Assembly (NCBI GenBank): GCA_029260075.1
Contig: JAJDDY010000084.1
Coordinates: 1-64,000, forward strand
Reading direction: 5' to 3'
Length of the DNA: 64,000 bases
From: Phycisphaerae bacterium
GTDB lineage: Bacteria; Planctomycetota; Phycisphaerae; UBA1845
Below, piece by piece: positions 16,892-26,305 of this stretch; within the stretch, counting starts at the first letter, position 1; each line of letters begins with the position of its first letter. A program made the translations under genes and the position numbers. Below the pieces are notes generated by a model. That model saw only the letters and a program-made list of their open reading frames with translations. It made no database searches and had not been told where the DNA came from.

Positions 16892-17302
16892 CTATTCGGC
16901 CACCTCGCTCTCTGCCGTGTTTCGTATCGCCTCTGCGCGACACTTCTGGCCACATTCTGGACATGCGCCGCTCGTATTGCCGTGTAGGTCGTAGCCACAA
17001 CGTTCGCAAACCACATGGTCGATCTCTACGACGACCAGTCGACGGTTAAGCCAAATGAGATTCAACGCCATCGTAGATGGGACGACCACATAGCTGAGAG
17101 GCGAAATTACTATTGATAACGTCCACGACGACAGGATGACTATCGCTATGCAAAGAAGTAGCGGAAGTACTGTTCCGGCAATCAATGTGCCCCGAAGCAA
17201 GGCGTTGCAGTAACTGCATCGCCACTTCTTCCGGATCAGGCCCGCCCCGGTAAACTGGTGTCTGAACGGTTGTGGACGCTGACAGTTGGGACAATTCCAC
17301 AT
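16892..17302 (-). CDS. Zinc-ribbon membrane protein, copy 2 of a tandem pair
   Basis: A 136-residue paralogue of the next gene. Matching blocks: MWNCPNCQRPQPFRHQ with MWNCPNCKTSQSVAHR, LIRKKWRCSYCNALL with LMRKTWRCCCCNALL, RLVVVEIDHVVCERCGYDLH with RVVVVEIDHRTCTKCRYNLH, then GNTSGACPECG. Two membrane segments lie between the ribbons. The ATG at 17302 has GGAG 11 bases upstream; an ATG at 17317 adds five residues. The C-terminal tail (EAIRNTAESEVAE) differs from copy 1. Function unknown; zinc binding and membrane anchoring are inferred. Confidence 0.7.
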   Translation of the reverse strand: MWNCPNCQRPQPFRHQFTGAGLIRKKWRCSYCNALLRGTLIAGTVLPLLLCIAIVILSSWTLSIVISPLSYVVVPSTMALNLIWLNRRLVVVEIDHVVCERCGYDLHGNTSGACPECGQKCRAEAIRNTAESEVAE

Positions 17303-17378
17303 TACGTGGCGCTCCATTTTCTCCGGCGCGTATTCGTTCCCATAGACCTTCAGGACCGTCTCGGTGTTGCCGCAACTG

Positions 17379-17445
17379 CGGTGGGTGGAATCCGTCCCGC
17401 TGACCGGTGTTTGCGCGTTCGTTGTTCCGCACGGGTAAACGAGGT
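17379..17445 (+). repeat. Repeat E, copy 1
   Basis: About 67 bp starting GCGGTGGGTGGAATCCGTCC and ending CCGCACGGGTAAACGAGG, closely similar to 18207-18272. The two copies bracket the VOC gene in direct orientation. Copy 1 lies in the leader of the zinc-ribbon operon. Confidence 0.55.
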
Positions 17446-17602
17446 TGCCCATGCCAACCGCCGCCAGCATCCTCAATGTTACTGTCGTTGTCGCCATCGT
17501 AGCGGATGCGTGCAATGTGCAGACGGAAATCGTGCGTCCGGGACTACGGCTTGGGGCAACGCGCGTGGTACGGCCAACACGGCTTCGCTGGCGCGCCTGC
17601 AC

Positions 17603-18067
17603 CTACCGTTGCCAGAGGCCGTGGTCGATGCCGCCCTGGGTGTAGATGGCGAAGGTGCCGTGACCGGGAATCTCCATGGGTGGGTGGGCCACCTTGCCGC
17701 CGGCCTTCACTGCCGAGGCGACGGCCGCTTCGATGTCGTCTACCAACCAATAGGGCCGCACCACGGGCTCTTCCGTGTCGCGCATCGGCGCTCGTACCCC
17801 CACCATCCCGCCTCCCGCCAGCGCGGTCGTCCGTGCACCGCCAAGCCCGGCGTCCGGCTGGCCGAACCGCACCCCGTGCACTGCAGTATATGTGGCGCAC
17901 ACGGCGTCGACTTCCTTGGTCACGATTTCGAGATAGTTGATCTGCATCACTTTCGCTCCCGGTCGCTCTTTGGGTTTTTGGCTAACTGCCTTTTCCTCGT
18001 CAGCGTACGAGGCTGTCAGCGCAGAGAAGATTGCCAAGATCGGTAGTCCGATGGACAGGCATTTCAT
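17603..18067 (-). CDS. Exported VOC (glyoxalase/bleomycin-resistance fold) protein
   Basis: A 154-residue protein. Residues 1-23 are a signal peptide (MKCLSIGLPILAIFSALTAS, then YADEE). The mature part is a single VOC-type beta-alpha-beta-beta-beta unit pair: VMQINYLEIVTKEVDAVCA, GVRFGQPDAGLGGARTTAL, PYWLVDDIEAAVASAVKAGG, then a C-terminal GHGTFAIYTQGGIDHGLW. The sequence is typical of the VOC proteins annotated as enzymes that act on small molecules in the cytoplasm, so secretion is unusual. The ATG at 18067 has GAGG 9-10 bases upstream; the longer frame to 18181 lacks this. Confidence 0.8.
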   Translation of the reverse strand: MKCLSIGLPILAIFSALTASYADEEKAVSQKPKERPGAKVMQINYLEIVTKEVDAVCATYTAVHGVRFGQPDAGLGGARTTALAGGGMVGVRAPMRDTEEPVVRPYWLVDDIEAAVASAVKAGGKVAHPPMEIPGHGTFAIYTQGGIDHGLWQR

Positions 18068-18168
18068 GAGTTCGTTCCTCGTAATGTGACCTTGCTGGTT
18101 ACGAGACAACAAGGTATCGACTCGCCCATATCCAGCCAAATAGGTCGTGTGTCGCGCGATAGCGCGTA

Positions 18169-18226
18169 GGGCGAGTTCCACCCGCCTTCGTGCGGACGAT
18201 CATGTTGCGGCGGGTGGAACCCGCCC
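18169..18226. repeat. Long inverted repeat upstream of the VOC gene
   Basis: GGGCGAGTTCCACCCGCC (18169-18186) pairs with GGCGGGTGGAACCCGCCC (18209-18226), 17 of 18 positions, around a 22-base loop. The right arm is part of repeat E copy 2. Confidence 0.6.
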
Positions 18227-18272
18227 TGCTGGCCCGTGTTCAGTCATTCGTCGCCCCGCACGGGCAAACGAG
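18207..18272 (+). repeat. Repeat E, copy 2
   Basis: GCGGCGGGTGGAACCCGCCC followed by TGCTGGCCCGTG and ending CCGCACGGGCAAACGAG, matching 17379-17445 with scattered substitutions. Confidence 0.55.
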
Positions 18273-18385
18273 TTTTCCCGTGCGGCGTGCCGCTTTCGGT
18301 TTCGCGAACAGAGGGGAACTCTAGCGATCCGCGAGAAGCGGCGTCAGCTTTGCCGAGTGCGCACGTCGATATGCCCGAGAACAAT

Positions 18386-18459
<74 letters not shown>

Positions 18460-18637
18460 AGAACCTACAGCCGGTCGAAAAAGCATACCCGTACCACCCG
18501 GCCGCTACCTGCACCGGCTGGAAACCGATGCCGCACGAGCGTGTCGACCTCTTTCGCCAGACCGCAGACGGTCACGTTAGCAACCGCGTGCGTCGCGTCA
18601 AGCGTCGGCAGCCTGCGAACGCGGCACGGGAACCCGA

Positions 18638-18783
18638 CTAGCAGTCTGTTCAAAAAGTGTGGCACCGGCTTCCAGCCGGTGATCCGTTAGCGATTTCTGC
18701 CTCTTGACGGGGACAAGTCCCGTTGTCACGGGCGGGTTCGCGGCGAGGTGATTGAATACCAGCCTTGTTCAACAGGCTGCTAG
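18638..18783 (+). mobile_element. Full-length family B MITE-like element
   Basis: 146 bp with near-perfect terminal inverted repeats: CTAGCAGTCTGTT at the left and AACAGGCTGCTAG at the right (one mismatch). If TA is the duplicated target, the flanks reconstruct CTAG. Inside are the hairpin CACCGGCTTCCAGCCGGTG and ACAAGTCCCGTTGT. It is the reverse complement of the copy at 7186-7331. No coding capacity. Confidence 0.75.
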
Positions 18784-19026
18784 CGCTCTGTCACGCATCG
18801 GATGACGGCCATACCGAGCCGCGACCGTAAGGAAGCGGACGATTGAGACTGGTGCAAAGCCGCTCTTGAATGTGCGGGCTTGTGTTGTTCGCTCCCTTAC
18901 GGTTGCGGCTCTGTAAGAACGAACGAAACCCGCACGTTCTCGTGTGGCGATGCACCAGGTCGTGACAGCTCGAAAAAAGCTCCCTCACGGTCGCGGATCG
19001 GTTGGAAGCAACCGTTCTCAAACACC
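18784..19026. repeat. Family A and D repeats in tandem
   Basis: It starts directly at the CTAG that ends the family B element with a family A end (GCGCTCTGTCAC). It contains CCGCGACCGTAAGGAAG, two further complementary segments (CTTACGGTTGCGGCTCT and CCTCACGGTCGCGGATCGG), and a family D right end (GGTTGGAAGCAACC) close to the stop codon of the acyltransferase gene at 19027. Confidence 0.6.
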
Positions 19027-19995
19027 CTATTGGATCCCACTGTTCAGGCTGGGGGACGCCACCAGATGTCGTTCGAGGTGGTCGGCATAGGTCTGCAAGA
19101 GTTCAGCCGGGTTGGGCGGTGTATCCGGATTGGCGGTGGGATCGTAGAGCGCACCGACGATGTTGATGCGGTACTTGAAGTTCTTACCCGGTGTGATGAA
19201 CCCCATCAGTATAGGCGATCGACACTTCGTCGCGACGCGAATTGGGCCGGAGATAAACGGCCTTCGCTCACCGAAGATGGTTACCTCCTCGGATTCCTGC
19301 GTGTCATGCCACGGCATCACATCCATCGCGCTGATCATCAAGCCGCCGGCGCGAAGCCAGCGGTACAGGTCGCGTGGCGACCCTTGCGAGAACACCCAAC
19401 TCGTCGGTTTGTGGTCTGGGTAGCGCTTGCGAATCCGATCCTGCGCGAAGCGACGTAGGCTGCTTTCGTGCTTCTCGCGGATCGCAACGATGGGATATCC
19501 CGCTCCCGAGAGGAGCTGCACAAAAAGCTGCATAGGACCGTAGTGCCCGAAGGTGAGATAGCAGCCTTGAGCGTGGCTCAGGGCTTCGTCTAGCAACTCG
19601 CGGTTTTCGATCGTGAAGAATCGCCGCCACTTGTCTGGATGCAGGGTGCTAAGTGCAAGGTAGAACACCTTGTCGCAGCGCGACTGCGCGAAATGTTTTC
19701 TCGTCTCGCGCCGGCGCTCGCGGGGCGTCGGCTCACGCTGGAGGATGCGCCGCAGGGTGGTGACAAAGCGGCGGCGGCGTTTGTAGTCGAACAGCCAATC
19801 CACCGTACCCCACGCGCGCGCCATTCGGTAGTATCCTGCTGGTGTCAGCAATCGGAAGAGTGCGGCCGTCGTGAGGCAGGACGACAGTCTGGACAGGTAC
19901 TCGACCCGGGTCAAGGGGATCGAGGGGGATGGAATCTCTGGCAGCGTCTGTGGATCCGCCACTTGTGGTCTCACCACGGGGTTCGGGGATTTCAT
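19027..19995 (-). CDS. LpxL/HtrB-like lysophospholipid acyltransferase family protein
   Basis: A 322-residue protein of the lipid A lauroyl/myristoyl acyltransferase superfamily, which transfers acyl chains from acyl-ACP to lipid acceptors at the inner membrane. Support: the acceptor-site block CYLTFGHYGPMQLFVQLLSG, then YPIVAIREK, FSQGSPRDLYRWLRAGGLMISAMDV and a late GPIRVATKCRSPILMGFITP, in family order. The catalytic HX4(D/E) motif appears as HYGPMQ, with Gln in place of the acid. The start is uncertain: ATG 19995 is listed, but an in-frame GTG at 20061 adds 22 residues and neither has a clear ribosome site. Divergent from the hydrolase gene at 20091. Confidence 0.72.
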   Translation of the reverse strand: MKSPNPVVRPQVADPQTLPEIPSPSIPLTRVEYLSRLSSCLTTAALFRLLTPAGYYRMARAWGTVDWLFDYKRRRRFVTTLRRILQREPTPRERRRETRKHFAQSRCDKVFYLALSTLHPDKWRRFFTIENRELLDEALSHAQGCYLTFGHYGPMQLFVQLLSGAGYPIVAIREKHESSLRRFAQDRIRKRYPDHKPTSWVFSQGSPRDLYRWLRAGGLMISAMDVMPWHDTQESEEVTIFGERRPFISGPIRVATKCRSPILMGFITPGKNFKYRINIVGALYDPTANPDTPPNPAELLQTYADHLERHLVASPSLNSGIQ

Positions 19996-20090
19996 AAGCA
20001 AACGCAACGCGAGCACGCTACCGGTGGGCCCCGGAGGCGTCAAGTCGAAGTCGCCCCGCACTGGCGTCGTTTCTTCGACAATTATGCGTT

Positions 20091-20969
20091 ATGATGCTGA
20101 CCATGTATTGCGTTGGCCCATACGAAATTCAGTCTGTGGTGACCGGAATGATCCGCCTCGATGGCGGGGCGATGTTCGGCGTCGTGCCCAAGGTGCTCTG
20201 GAAGAACGTGGTCGACGTCGACGACGCCAACCGCATCCGATTGGCCACGCGAACGCTTCTGGCGGTCGATCGGTCCAACAATCGGGTCGTGCTGGTCGAT
20301 ACGGGCTGTGGCAGCAAGTGGCTGGCGGAAGAGGCAGAACGATACGCCATCGACACCAACCCGAGTGCGCTGTCCGACGCCCTCGCTGAGCATAGCTTGA
20401 CCCCCGATGACGTGACCGACGTGGTCATCACCCATTTGCACTTTGATCACAACGGCGGGCTCACTCACTGGTTCGACGAACCGGGCGGGCGCACTTGTCT
20501 GGCGTTTCCGCAAGCCACGCATTGGATTCATCGAAGCCATTGGGATCATGCCCGAAACCCGCACACCAAAGACAAGCCCTCGTTTCTCGATCGGGATATT
20601 TCCGGTCTGATCGACGCCGACCGCTTGCAATTTGTCGAGGGCGACAAGCCTGCCCCTCCGTTTGAAGGGCTCCACTGGTGGGTTTCGCACGGGCACACGC
20701 CCTTTCAACTACACCCGGAGTTTCACGGACCGTCCGAAAGCCTCTTGTTCGTGGGCGACATCGCCCCAACGGTTGCCCATTTGCGCGCCGGGTGGGTGAT
20801 GGCGTACGACGTGCAACCGATGACCACGATCGAGGAAAAGCAGCATGTGTTCCGCCGCTGTTTTGAAGAGGGGATGGGGCTTGCATTCCCGCATGACCCG
20901 TCGATCGGCGGGGTGATGATCGACGGGACCGAGCGCCGGCCGATCGTTTCGCGCACACTACCTCTTTGA
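20091..20969 (+). CDS. Metallo-beta-lactamase-fold hydrolase
   Basis: A 292-residue MBL-fold enzyme with a dinuclear zinc site: THLHFDHNGGL (HxHxDH), a second His in SHGHTPFQ, the bridging Asp in FVGDIAPT, and a C-terminal His in LAFPHDPS. VLVDTGCGSKW is the conserved strand before the first motif. This arrangement resembles AHL-lactonase/quorum-quenching type and other N-acyl lactone or ester hydrolases; the substrate cannot be read from the sequence. The start may be 20091, 20094 or the ATG at 20103. It shares a short divergent promoter region with the acyltransferase gene. Confidence 0.88.
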   Translation: MMLTMYCVGPYEIQSVVTGMIRLDGGAMFGVVPKVLWKNVVDVDDANRIRLATRTLLAVDRSNNRVVLVDTGCGSKWLAEEAERYAIDTNPSALSDALAEHSLTPDDVTDVVITHLHFDHNGGLTHWFDEPGGRTCLAFPQATHWIHRSHWDHARNPHTKDKPSFLDRDISGLIDADRLQFVEGDKPAPPFEGLHWWVSHGHTPFQLHPEFHGPSESLLFVGDIAPTVAHLRAGWVMAYDVQPMTTIEEKQHVFRRCFEEGMGLAFPHDPSIGGVMIDGTERRPIVSRTLPL

Positions 20970-20990
20970 TGCGCCATCAGGTCCGCGCAT

Positions 20991-21018
20991 AAAAAAAGCG
21001 GGACCGCAAGGATCCCGC
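20991..21018 (-). terminator. Intrinsic terminator of the small lipoprotein gene
   Basis: On the minus strand GCGGGA (21018-21013) pairs with TCCCGC (21003-20998), followed at once by seven T (20997-20991). It lies 76 bp past the stop of the lipoprotein gene and also separates it from the converging hydrolase gene. Confidence 0.8.
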
Positions 21019-21093
21019 GTGCTTAGTTCAACCACGATCGGCGAGCGGTTCACAGCGTGCTATGCACTCGGTGAACCAACCGATTCAGATCGA

Positions 21094-21333
21094 TCAGCCG
21101 CCAATGTTGAGCAGACCGAGGATGTCCTGCGCGCCCAGGTTGGCACCAAGTGCCTCACCGAACGAGATCCCGAACGAATTCGCGAACACGGGGACGATAC
21201 CGTTGACGATCGCGCCAACTGCGCCCGGCACATTGACGGCGCCGAGCAGGTTAGTGGTGTCAACGCACCCCGTCAGCAACAGCGAGCCTGAACCTGCGGC
21301 GATGACCGCCTTCTTCAGAAAATTGATCCGCAT
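21094..21333 (-). CDS. Small secreted lipoprotein, unknown function
   Basis: A 79-residue protein with a short lipoprotein signal (MRINFLKKAVIAAGSGSLLL then TGC; Cys23 would be acylated). The mature part is hydrophobic and Gly/Ala/Val/Ile-rich (VNVPGAVGAIVNGIVPVF, FGEALGANLGAQDILGLL) with no charged surface, which suggests membrane association or self-assembly. A strong AAGGAG stands 8 bases before the ATG, and an intrinsic terminator follows. Family not recognised. Confidence 0.8.
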   Translation of the reverse strand: MRINFLKKAVIAAGSGSLLLTGCVDTTNLLGAVNVPGAVGAIVNGIVPVFANSFGISFGEALGANLGAQDILGLLNIGG

Positions 21334-22232
21334 CAGTCATTCTCCTTCTTTGAGACGAGGCCTGCCGCCATGCTCACCCGAGTAACCCTCGGAGGGGCGC
21401 ATCGGTCGGCAGACGAAAACCTGACTCGCCGGGGTGTTCCCCGACTCATGCATACCGAGATAGTCCGCGCGATACCGTACCGCGACGAAAGATAGCACGA
21501 ATTCGAAAATCGATTACCAGAACGCATTCAACAGAACGCTCCAACGGGCAACCGAAACACAAACCTGGTCAATTATGAAACGCGTCCCCCCGCACATCGG
21601 GACCGGACGTATTGCTCACCAGCCAGAAAAACCCGCGCCGGTTCGTCTGGCTGCGCTGGCATTATGGCCAACCACCTTACGATGGCAAGCCGTATCCTCA
21701 AGTTTTTCCGGACCGTCGCGCCGGAGACGCTGAGATAATCCCCTGCGGCCCAGAAAAAGCCGAAACCATTACACCTTGAGCGGAATATCGGGTATCCCAA
21801 ACGGCTGGCATTAGATATTTTCCGGACGTTCGTGTTGTTCCGGCAGCACTGAAACCGCAATCGGTGCTCCGCCGCCGCGGATCAGGCCATGGGCTCCGCG
21901 ACAGCCGGTCAAGCGCTTCAACCAAGTTGACAGGGTCTGTGGGCGTGCGTGGCTACGATCTAGACGCCAACCCACCACAAATATGTACAGGAACCACTTG
22001 GTTGCTGGTTCCCTAGCAGGCCAGAGTGCGGTACAGTGCGGCGGATTCCGTTGCAACTCCAAGACATCCATCCAGGTCGTCCCCAAGCGTCGGCTTGAAT
22101 TCAGGCAACGGACTTTCTTAAACCTCCGGTCGTTCGACCGAGTTGCGACCCATCCGGGGCGCACCCGAAACAAAGGCAAATCGGGCTTTGGCCGATAGGC
22201 GCCGCGCCCGTGCCAACTAACTGGGAGTAGAT
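21334..22232. other. Gene-free stretch before rho with a degenerate direct duplication
   Basis: No protein-like frame. Two imperfect copies of a ~100-bp unit can be seen: CCAGAAAAACCCG (about 21623) and CCAGAAAAAGCCG (about 21750); each is followed by a GCTGGCATTA segment and then by TTTTCCGGACSGT-like sequence (about 21704 and 21817). The end of the stretch (GGGAGTAGAT, 22223-22232) is the ribosome site of rho. Confidence 0.45.
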
Positions 22233-23357
22233 GTGGCTACCAATGTACCAACAGTCCAGGGAACGCTCGAACTCACTCCGGACCGGAGCGGACGACTGCG
22301 TACCGCCAAGTCGGGCTATCGCGCACAGCCCAACGATCCGATCGTTTCCGCCAACGTGTGCAAAGCACTCAACTTTCGCGGTGGCGAGCTGGTCACAGCC
22401 GCCCCGTCGAGTGGTTCGAAACGTGGGGTTCGCGTCGAACAGCGGGACGACGTGCAAGAGGTCAACGGCCTCACACCGGGAGAATATCTTGATCTGACGC
22501 CGTTCGAAGATCTCATCGCCATCGACCCACGCCGCCCGCTCAACTTCGAAACGCCGCGCGGACCGCTTTCTATGCGGCTGGTAGACCTGATGACACCGAT
22601 CGGCTTGGGGCAACGGGGCCTCATCGTAGCTGCGCCACGCACCGGCAAGACCGTCCTGCTCCAGCAGATGGCCGCCGGTGTCGCAACCAACCACCCCGAC
22701 ATGTACATGATGGTCTTGCTCATCGACGAACGACCGGAGGAGGTCACGGAGATGTCTCGCACGGTTCGCGGCGAAGTCGTTGGCAGCTCCAACGACCACG
22801 GCATCGCCGCACACGTTCGCATCGCCCGCCTGATGATCCAAAAGGCCAAGCGAATGGTTGAAGGTGGCCAGGATGTGCTGATCCTGCTGGATTCCTTAAC
22901 GCGTCTCGGGCGAGCGTTTAACGCCAGCCTCCAGGGCAGTGGCCGAATCATGTCCGGCGGTCTCGACATCCGAGCACTGACGGAACCGAAGGCCATTTTC
23001 GGCGCGGCGCGGAACGTGGAGGACGGCGGGTCGTTGACCATTATGGCGTCCTGCCTGGTTGAGACGGGAAGCCGGATGGACGACGTCATCTTTAACGAAT
23101 TCAAGGGCACGGGCAATATGGAAATCGTGCTCACCCGCGAACTGGCCGATCGAAGGATTTGGCCGGCGATCGACCTTCAAGCGTCTGGAACGCGAAAGGA
23201 AGAACTGCTGCTCACACCGGAAGCCTTGGCGGTCGCGTCAAGAATCCGCCGATCGGTCGTAGACAAGGATCGTGTCCGAGCCATGGGCCAAGTGCTGGAA
23301 CTGCTGGGCAAGCACCCCGACAACGCGCGATTCGTTGCCGAGCACGCCCTAACGTAG
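22233..23357 (+). CDS. rho: Transcription termination factor Rho, short form
   Basis: A 374-residue hexameric RNA helicase that ends transcription. The RNA-binding cold-shock domain begins almost at once (GTLELTPDRSGRLRTAKSGY, about residues 10-30; FRGGELVTA near 48). The ATPase domain has Walker A AAPRTGKT (about 133-140), Walker B VLILLDSLTRLGRAFN (Asp220), Q-loop SGRIMSGGLD and R-loop EFKGTGNMEIVLTRELADRRIWPAIDL. The N-terminal helical domain of E. coli Rho and the long insertions of other phyla are absent, giving a minimal protein. GTG start with GGGAG 6 bases upstream. Confidence 0.95.
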   Translation: MATNVPTVQGTLELTPDRSGRLRTAKSGYRAQPNDPIVSANVCKALNFRGGELVTAAPSSGSKRGVRVEQRDDVQEVNGLTPGEYLDLTPFEDLIAIDPRRPLNFETPRGPLSMRLVDLMTPIGLGQRGLIVAAPRTGKTVLLQQMAAGVATNHPDMYMMVLLIDERPEEVTEMSRTVRGEVVGSSNDHGIAAHVRIARLMIQKAKRMVEGGQDVLILLDSLTRLGRAFNASLQGSGRIMSGGLDIRALTEPKAIFGAARNVEDGGSLTIMASCLVETGSRMDDVIFNEFKGTGNMEIVLTRELADRRIWPAIDLQASGTRKEELLLTPEALAVASRIRRSVVDKDRVRAMGQVLELLGKHPDNARFVAEHALT

Positions 23358-23563
23358 CACGCCCGGCTGATGTTGGTCGAACAACGGGTGACGGAGTCAT
23401 CGAGAAACAGTTCACAGATTCTCGATGATCGGACTTGCAATGCCTAGTTCTTGCGACTAGACTTGCCGTTTTGGCTGCGTAAGAGATGGCCGACTGAGTA
23501 CAAGTCATTTAACTGCAACATGTTACAGCACTGCCCGAAGTGGTGGTCTATGGAACGACTGGC

Positions 23564-23833
23564 ATGACGATTACGGCCGAGGCCAAAGCGAACGTTGTCG
23601 AAGAGTACCGAATTCACGACAAGGACACCGGCTCGCCGGAGGTTCAGATCGCGATTCTTACTACCCGGATTCGTGAGCTCACCGAGCATTTGCAGACCAA
23701 CAAGAAGGACCACGCCGCACGCCGCGGATTGCTTAAGATGGTTGGTCGACGCGCCAGCCTGTCGAAATACCTCACCCGGACGGACCGCGAGCGGTACAAG
23801 ACCGTGATTTCCAGGTTGGGGCTCAGGAAGTAG
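23564..23833 (+). CDS. rpsO: 30S ribosomal protein S15
   Basis: 89 residues, the standard length. Signature blocks: [23 protein letters not shown] and [24 protein letters not shown], which bind 16S rRNA at the central domain. The ATG at 23564 gives the normal N-terminus ([14 protein letters not shown]); the frame is open slightly upstream. pnp follows after 275 bp, the conserved rpsO-pnp order, where PNPase and RNase III usually control the intervening leader. Confidence 0.96.
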   Translation: MTITAEAKANVVEEYRIHDKDTGSPEVQIAILTTRIRELTEHLQTNKKDHAARRGLLKMVGRRASLSKYLTRTDRERYKTVISRLGLRK

Positions 23834-24108
23834 TGCATAGGGTTCGCGGTCCCCATGGGACACATGCCTCCTTGAACACCCGGAAACCGGTCGGCGTCCG
23901 CCGGATTGGTGCCTTCCAACGGTCATCTTCTCGCGCTTGCCCTTGGGTGACGCGGCCATCAGCATGTCCCACGTATGACAAACGACAGCAATAATCCAGA
24001 CGCATTCAAGGAACAATTCGGCGTTTGGCGAAGAACAAGTCAGTGCATTGGTAAGTTAGGTTAGGTATAGGTAGGCAAAACGCCTAGATGGAAGAGTGAA
24101 GAGAAACT

Positions 24109-26235
24109 ATGCAACATCACATCCTAGAACGTGAAATCGGCGGTCGTACACTTCGGATCGAAACAGGAAAAATCGGCAAGCTAGCAGCGGGGACGGTGAT
24201 CGTCACCTACGGGGAGACGGTCGTGCTCGCATCTGCGGTCACCGGGCCGGCGCGTCCGGGGCTCGACTTCTTTCCCATGACGGCGGACTATCGAGAGAAG
24301 ACTTATGCGGCTGGGAAATTCCCGGGCGGTTTCTTCAAACGAGAGGCCCGTCCGACGCAGAAAGAAATCTTGACCATGCGGATGATTGATCGACCGATCC
24401 GCCCGCTGTTCCCCAAAGACTTCCGCGACGAAGTGCTTCTTCAGACCATGGTGCTCGCGGTTGACCAGGTCAACGATCCCGACATTCTGGCCATGATCGG
24501 CGCGTCCGCAGCCATTTGCGTATCGCAGCTTCCGTTTAACGGGCCGATCGCCGCATGTCGCGTCGGTCTGGTCGATGACAAGCTCGTTTTGAATCCGACG
24601 ATGGCGGAAATGGAATTCAGCACCATGGAAATGGTGCTCGCCGGTCACGCCGACGGCGTGAATATGATCGAAGTCGGAGCCATGGAGGTTTCCGAAGAGA
24701 TCGTGGCTGAGGGCATCGCCTTCGGCCAAAAAGCCGTCGCCGAAATTTGTGCGATGATTTCCGAGCTGAAAGAGAAAGTCGGCAAAGCGGTCGAGTGGAC
24801 ACCGCCGGAGCCGCGTGACGATCTCGCCAAAGCAGTGCGCTCCAAGTTCGGTGCGTCGCTTCGTTCCGCAAGAGAGATTCCCGGAAAGTCCGATCGACGA
24901 ACAGCCATCAAGAAGGTTCAGGAAGAGGCGAAGCTCGAATTCTGCCCCGCAGGCCAGGAGGGATCCGAAGCCGAATGGAATGCGGTCAAGGAAATCCTAC
25001 AGGGCATCGAGAAGAACATCGTTTCGGAAATGATCGTGAACGAAGACAAGCGGTCGGACGGTCGATGTTCGACAGATCTTCGAAAGATCGAGTGCGAAGT
25101 GCAGGTGCTACCGCGCGTACACGGTTCCTCGCTGTTCCAGCGCGGTGAAACCCAAGCGCTCTGCATTACTACGCTTGGTACCGGTCGGGACGAGCAAGTC
25201 GTCGACGGTCTTTCGGACGAGTACAGCAAGAAGTTCATGCTGCACTACAACTTCCCGCCCATGTGTGTCGGCGAAGTTCGTCGCTTGGGCGCCACGAGCC
25301 GCCGAGAAATCGGGCACGGTAACCTGGCCGAGAAGGCGCTCGAAGCCATCCTGCCCACGCCGGACGAGTTCCCCTACACCATTCGTCTCGTCTCGGAAAT
25401 TATGGAGTCCAACGGTTCCAGTTCGATGGCGTCGGTTTGTTCCGGCTGCCTCGCACTCATGGACGCCGGCGTGCCGATCAAACAACCCGTAGCCGGTATT
25501 TCCATTGGTATGGTTCGGGCAGACGGCAAGCAGAAGCTGATCGTCGACATTCTCGGTGAGGAAGACTTCCTCGGTTTGATGGACTTCAAGGTCGCCGGCA
25601 CGCAGCGCGGTATTACCGCAGTGCAGTTGGACCTCAAGGCCCACAGCATCGACATGGACACCGTCAAAGAAACGCTTGAACTCGCTCGCATTACGCGACG
25701 GGACATTTTGAAGACCATGTTGGCCACGCTTCGCTCGCCGCGACCCAACACCAGCGAGCACGCTCCGCGAATCCTCAAGATTCAGATTTCTCCGGAAAAA
25801 ATCGGCAAGGTCATTGGACCGGGCGGCAAGTTCATCAAGTCCATCGAAGCCGAGACCGGCGCGAAGGTCGAAATCGACAACGACGGCACCATCCTCGTGG
25901 CGACCATGGATCAAGCCAGTGGCGAACGTGCTATCGAAATGATCGAGTCGGTGACCGCCGAGGTAAAGATCGGAAAGATTTACACGGGGCGCGTCAGTGG
26001 CATCAAGGACTTCGGAGCGTTTATCGAAGTTGTCCCCGGACAGGACGGGCTGTGCCACATCAGCGAATTGGACGACGGCTACGTCAAGTCGGTTGAGGAT
26101 GTCGTCAAGATCGGCGATGTCGTTCGCGTCAAGGTCATTCAGATTGATGACCAAGGGCGCATTAAGCTCTCTCGCAAGGCGGCCGCCGTTGAGGACCACG
26201 AAGGTGCAGCCGAGACGGCCGACGCGAGCGCGTAG
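24109..26235 (+). CDS. pnp: Polyribonucleotide nucleotidyltransferase
   Basis: A 708-residue 3'-5' phosphorolytic exoribonuclease of the RNA degradosome. Two RNase PH domains (about 10-145 and 310-545) flank an all-helical linker; [13 protein letters not shown] and [13 protein letters not shown] carry the phosphate-binding and catalytic region, with [19 protein letters not shown] for metal binding. A KH domain ([20 protein letters not shown]) and an S1 domain ([23 protein letters not shown]) follow. Length and order are normal. GAAGAG lies upstream of the ATG. The 275-bp leader after rpsO shows no gene. Confidence 0.96.
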   Translation: MQHHILEREIGGRTLRIETGKIGKLAAGTVIVTYGETVVLASAVTGPARPGLDFFPMTADYREKTYAAGKFPGGFFKREARPTQKEILTMRMIDRPIRPLFPKDFRDEVLLQTMVLAVDQVNDPDILAMIGASAAICVSQLPFNGPIAACRVGLVDDKLVLNPTMAEMEFSTMEMVLAGHADGVNMIEVGAMEVSEEIVAEGIAFGQKAVAEICAMISELKEKVGKAVEWTPPEPRDDLAKAVRSKFGASLRSAREIPGKSDRRTAIKKVQEEAKLEFCPAGQEGSEAEWNAVKEILQGIEKNIVSEMIVNEDKRSDGRCSTDLRKIECEVQVLPRVHGSSLFQRGETQALCITTLGTGRDEQVVDGLSDEYSKKFMLHYNFPPMCVGEVRRLGATSRREIGHGNLAEKALEAILPTPDEFPYTIRLVSEIMESNGSSSMASVCSGCLALMDAGVPIKQPVAGISIGMVRADGKQKLIVDILGEEDFLGLMDFKVAGTQRGITAVQLDLKAHSIDMDTVKETLELARITRRDILKTMLATLRSPRPNTSEHAPRILKIQISPEKIGKVIGPGGKFIKSIEAETGAKVEIDNDGTILVATMDQASGERAIEMIESVTAEVKIGKIYTGRVSGIKDFGAFIEVVPGQDGLCHISELDDGYVKSVEDVVKIGDVVRVKVIQIDDQGRIKLSRKAAAVEDHEGAAETADASA

Positions 26236-26305
26236 CCAGCACCGATCGTGAACTAATTGGTGCGACTTGCAGTCTGCTTGATTGATGGCGACCGGTCGCG
26301 CCGAT

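Noticed and set aside
25108-26199. 363-codon open frame antisense to pnp
   Set aside because: Its composition is the shadow of the high-GC pnp codons; no ribosome site, no recognisable motif.
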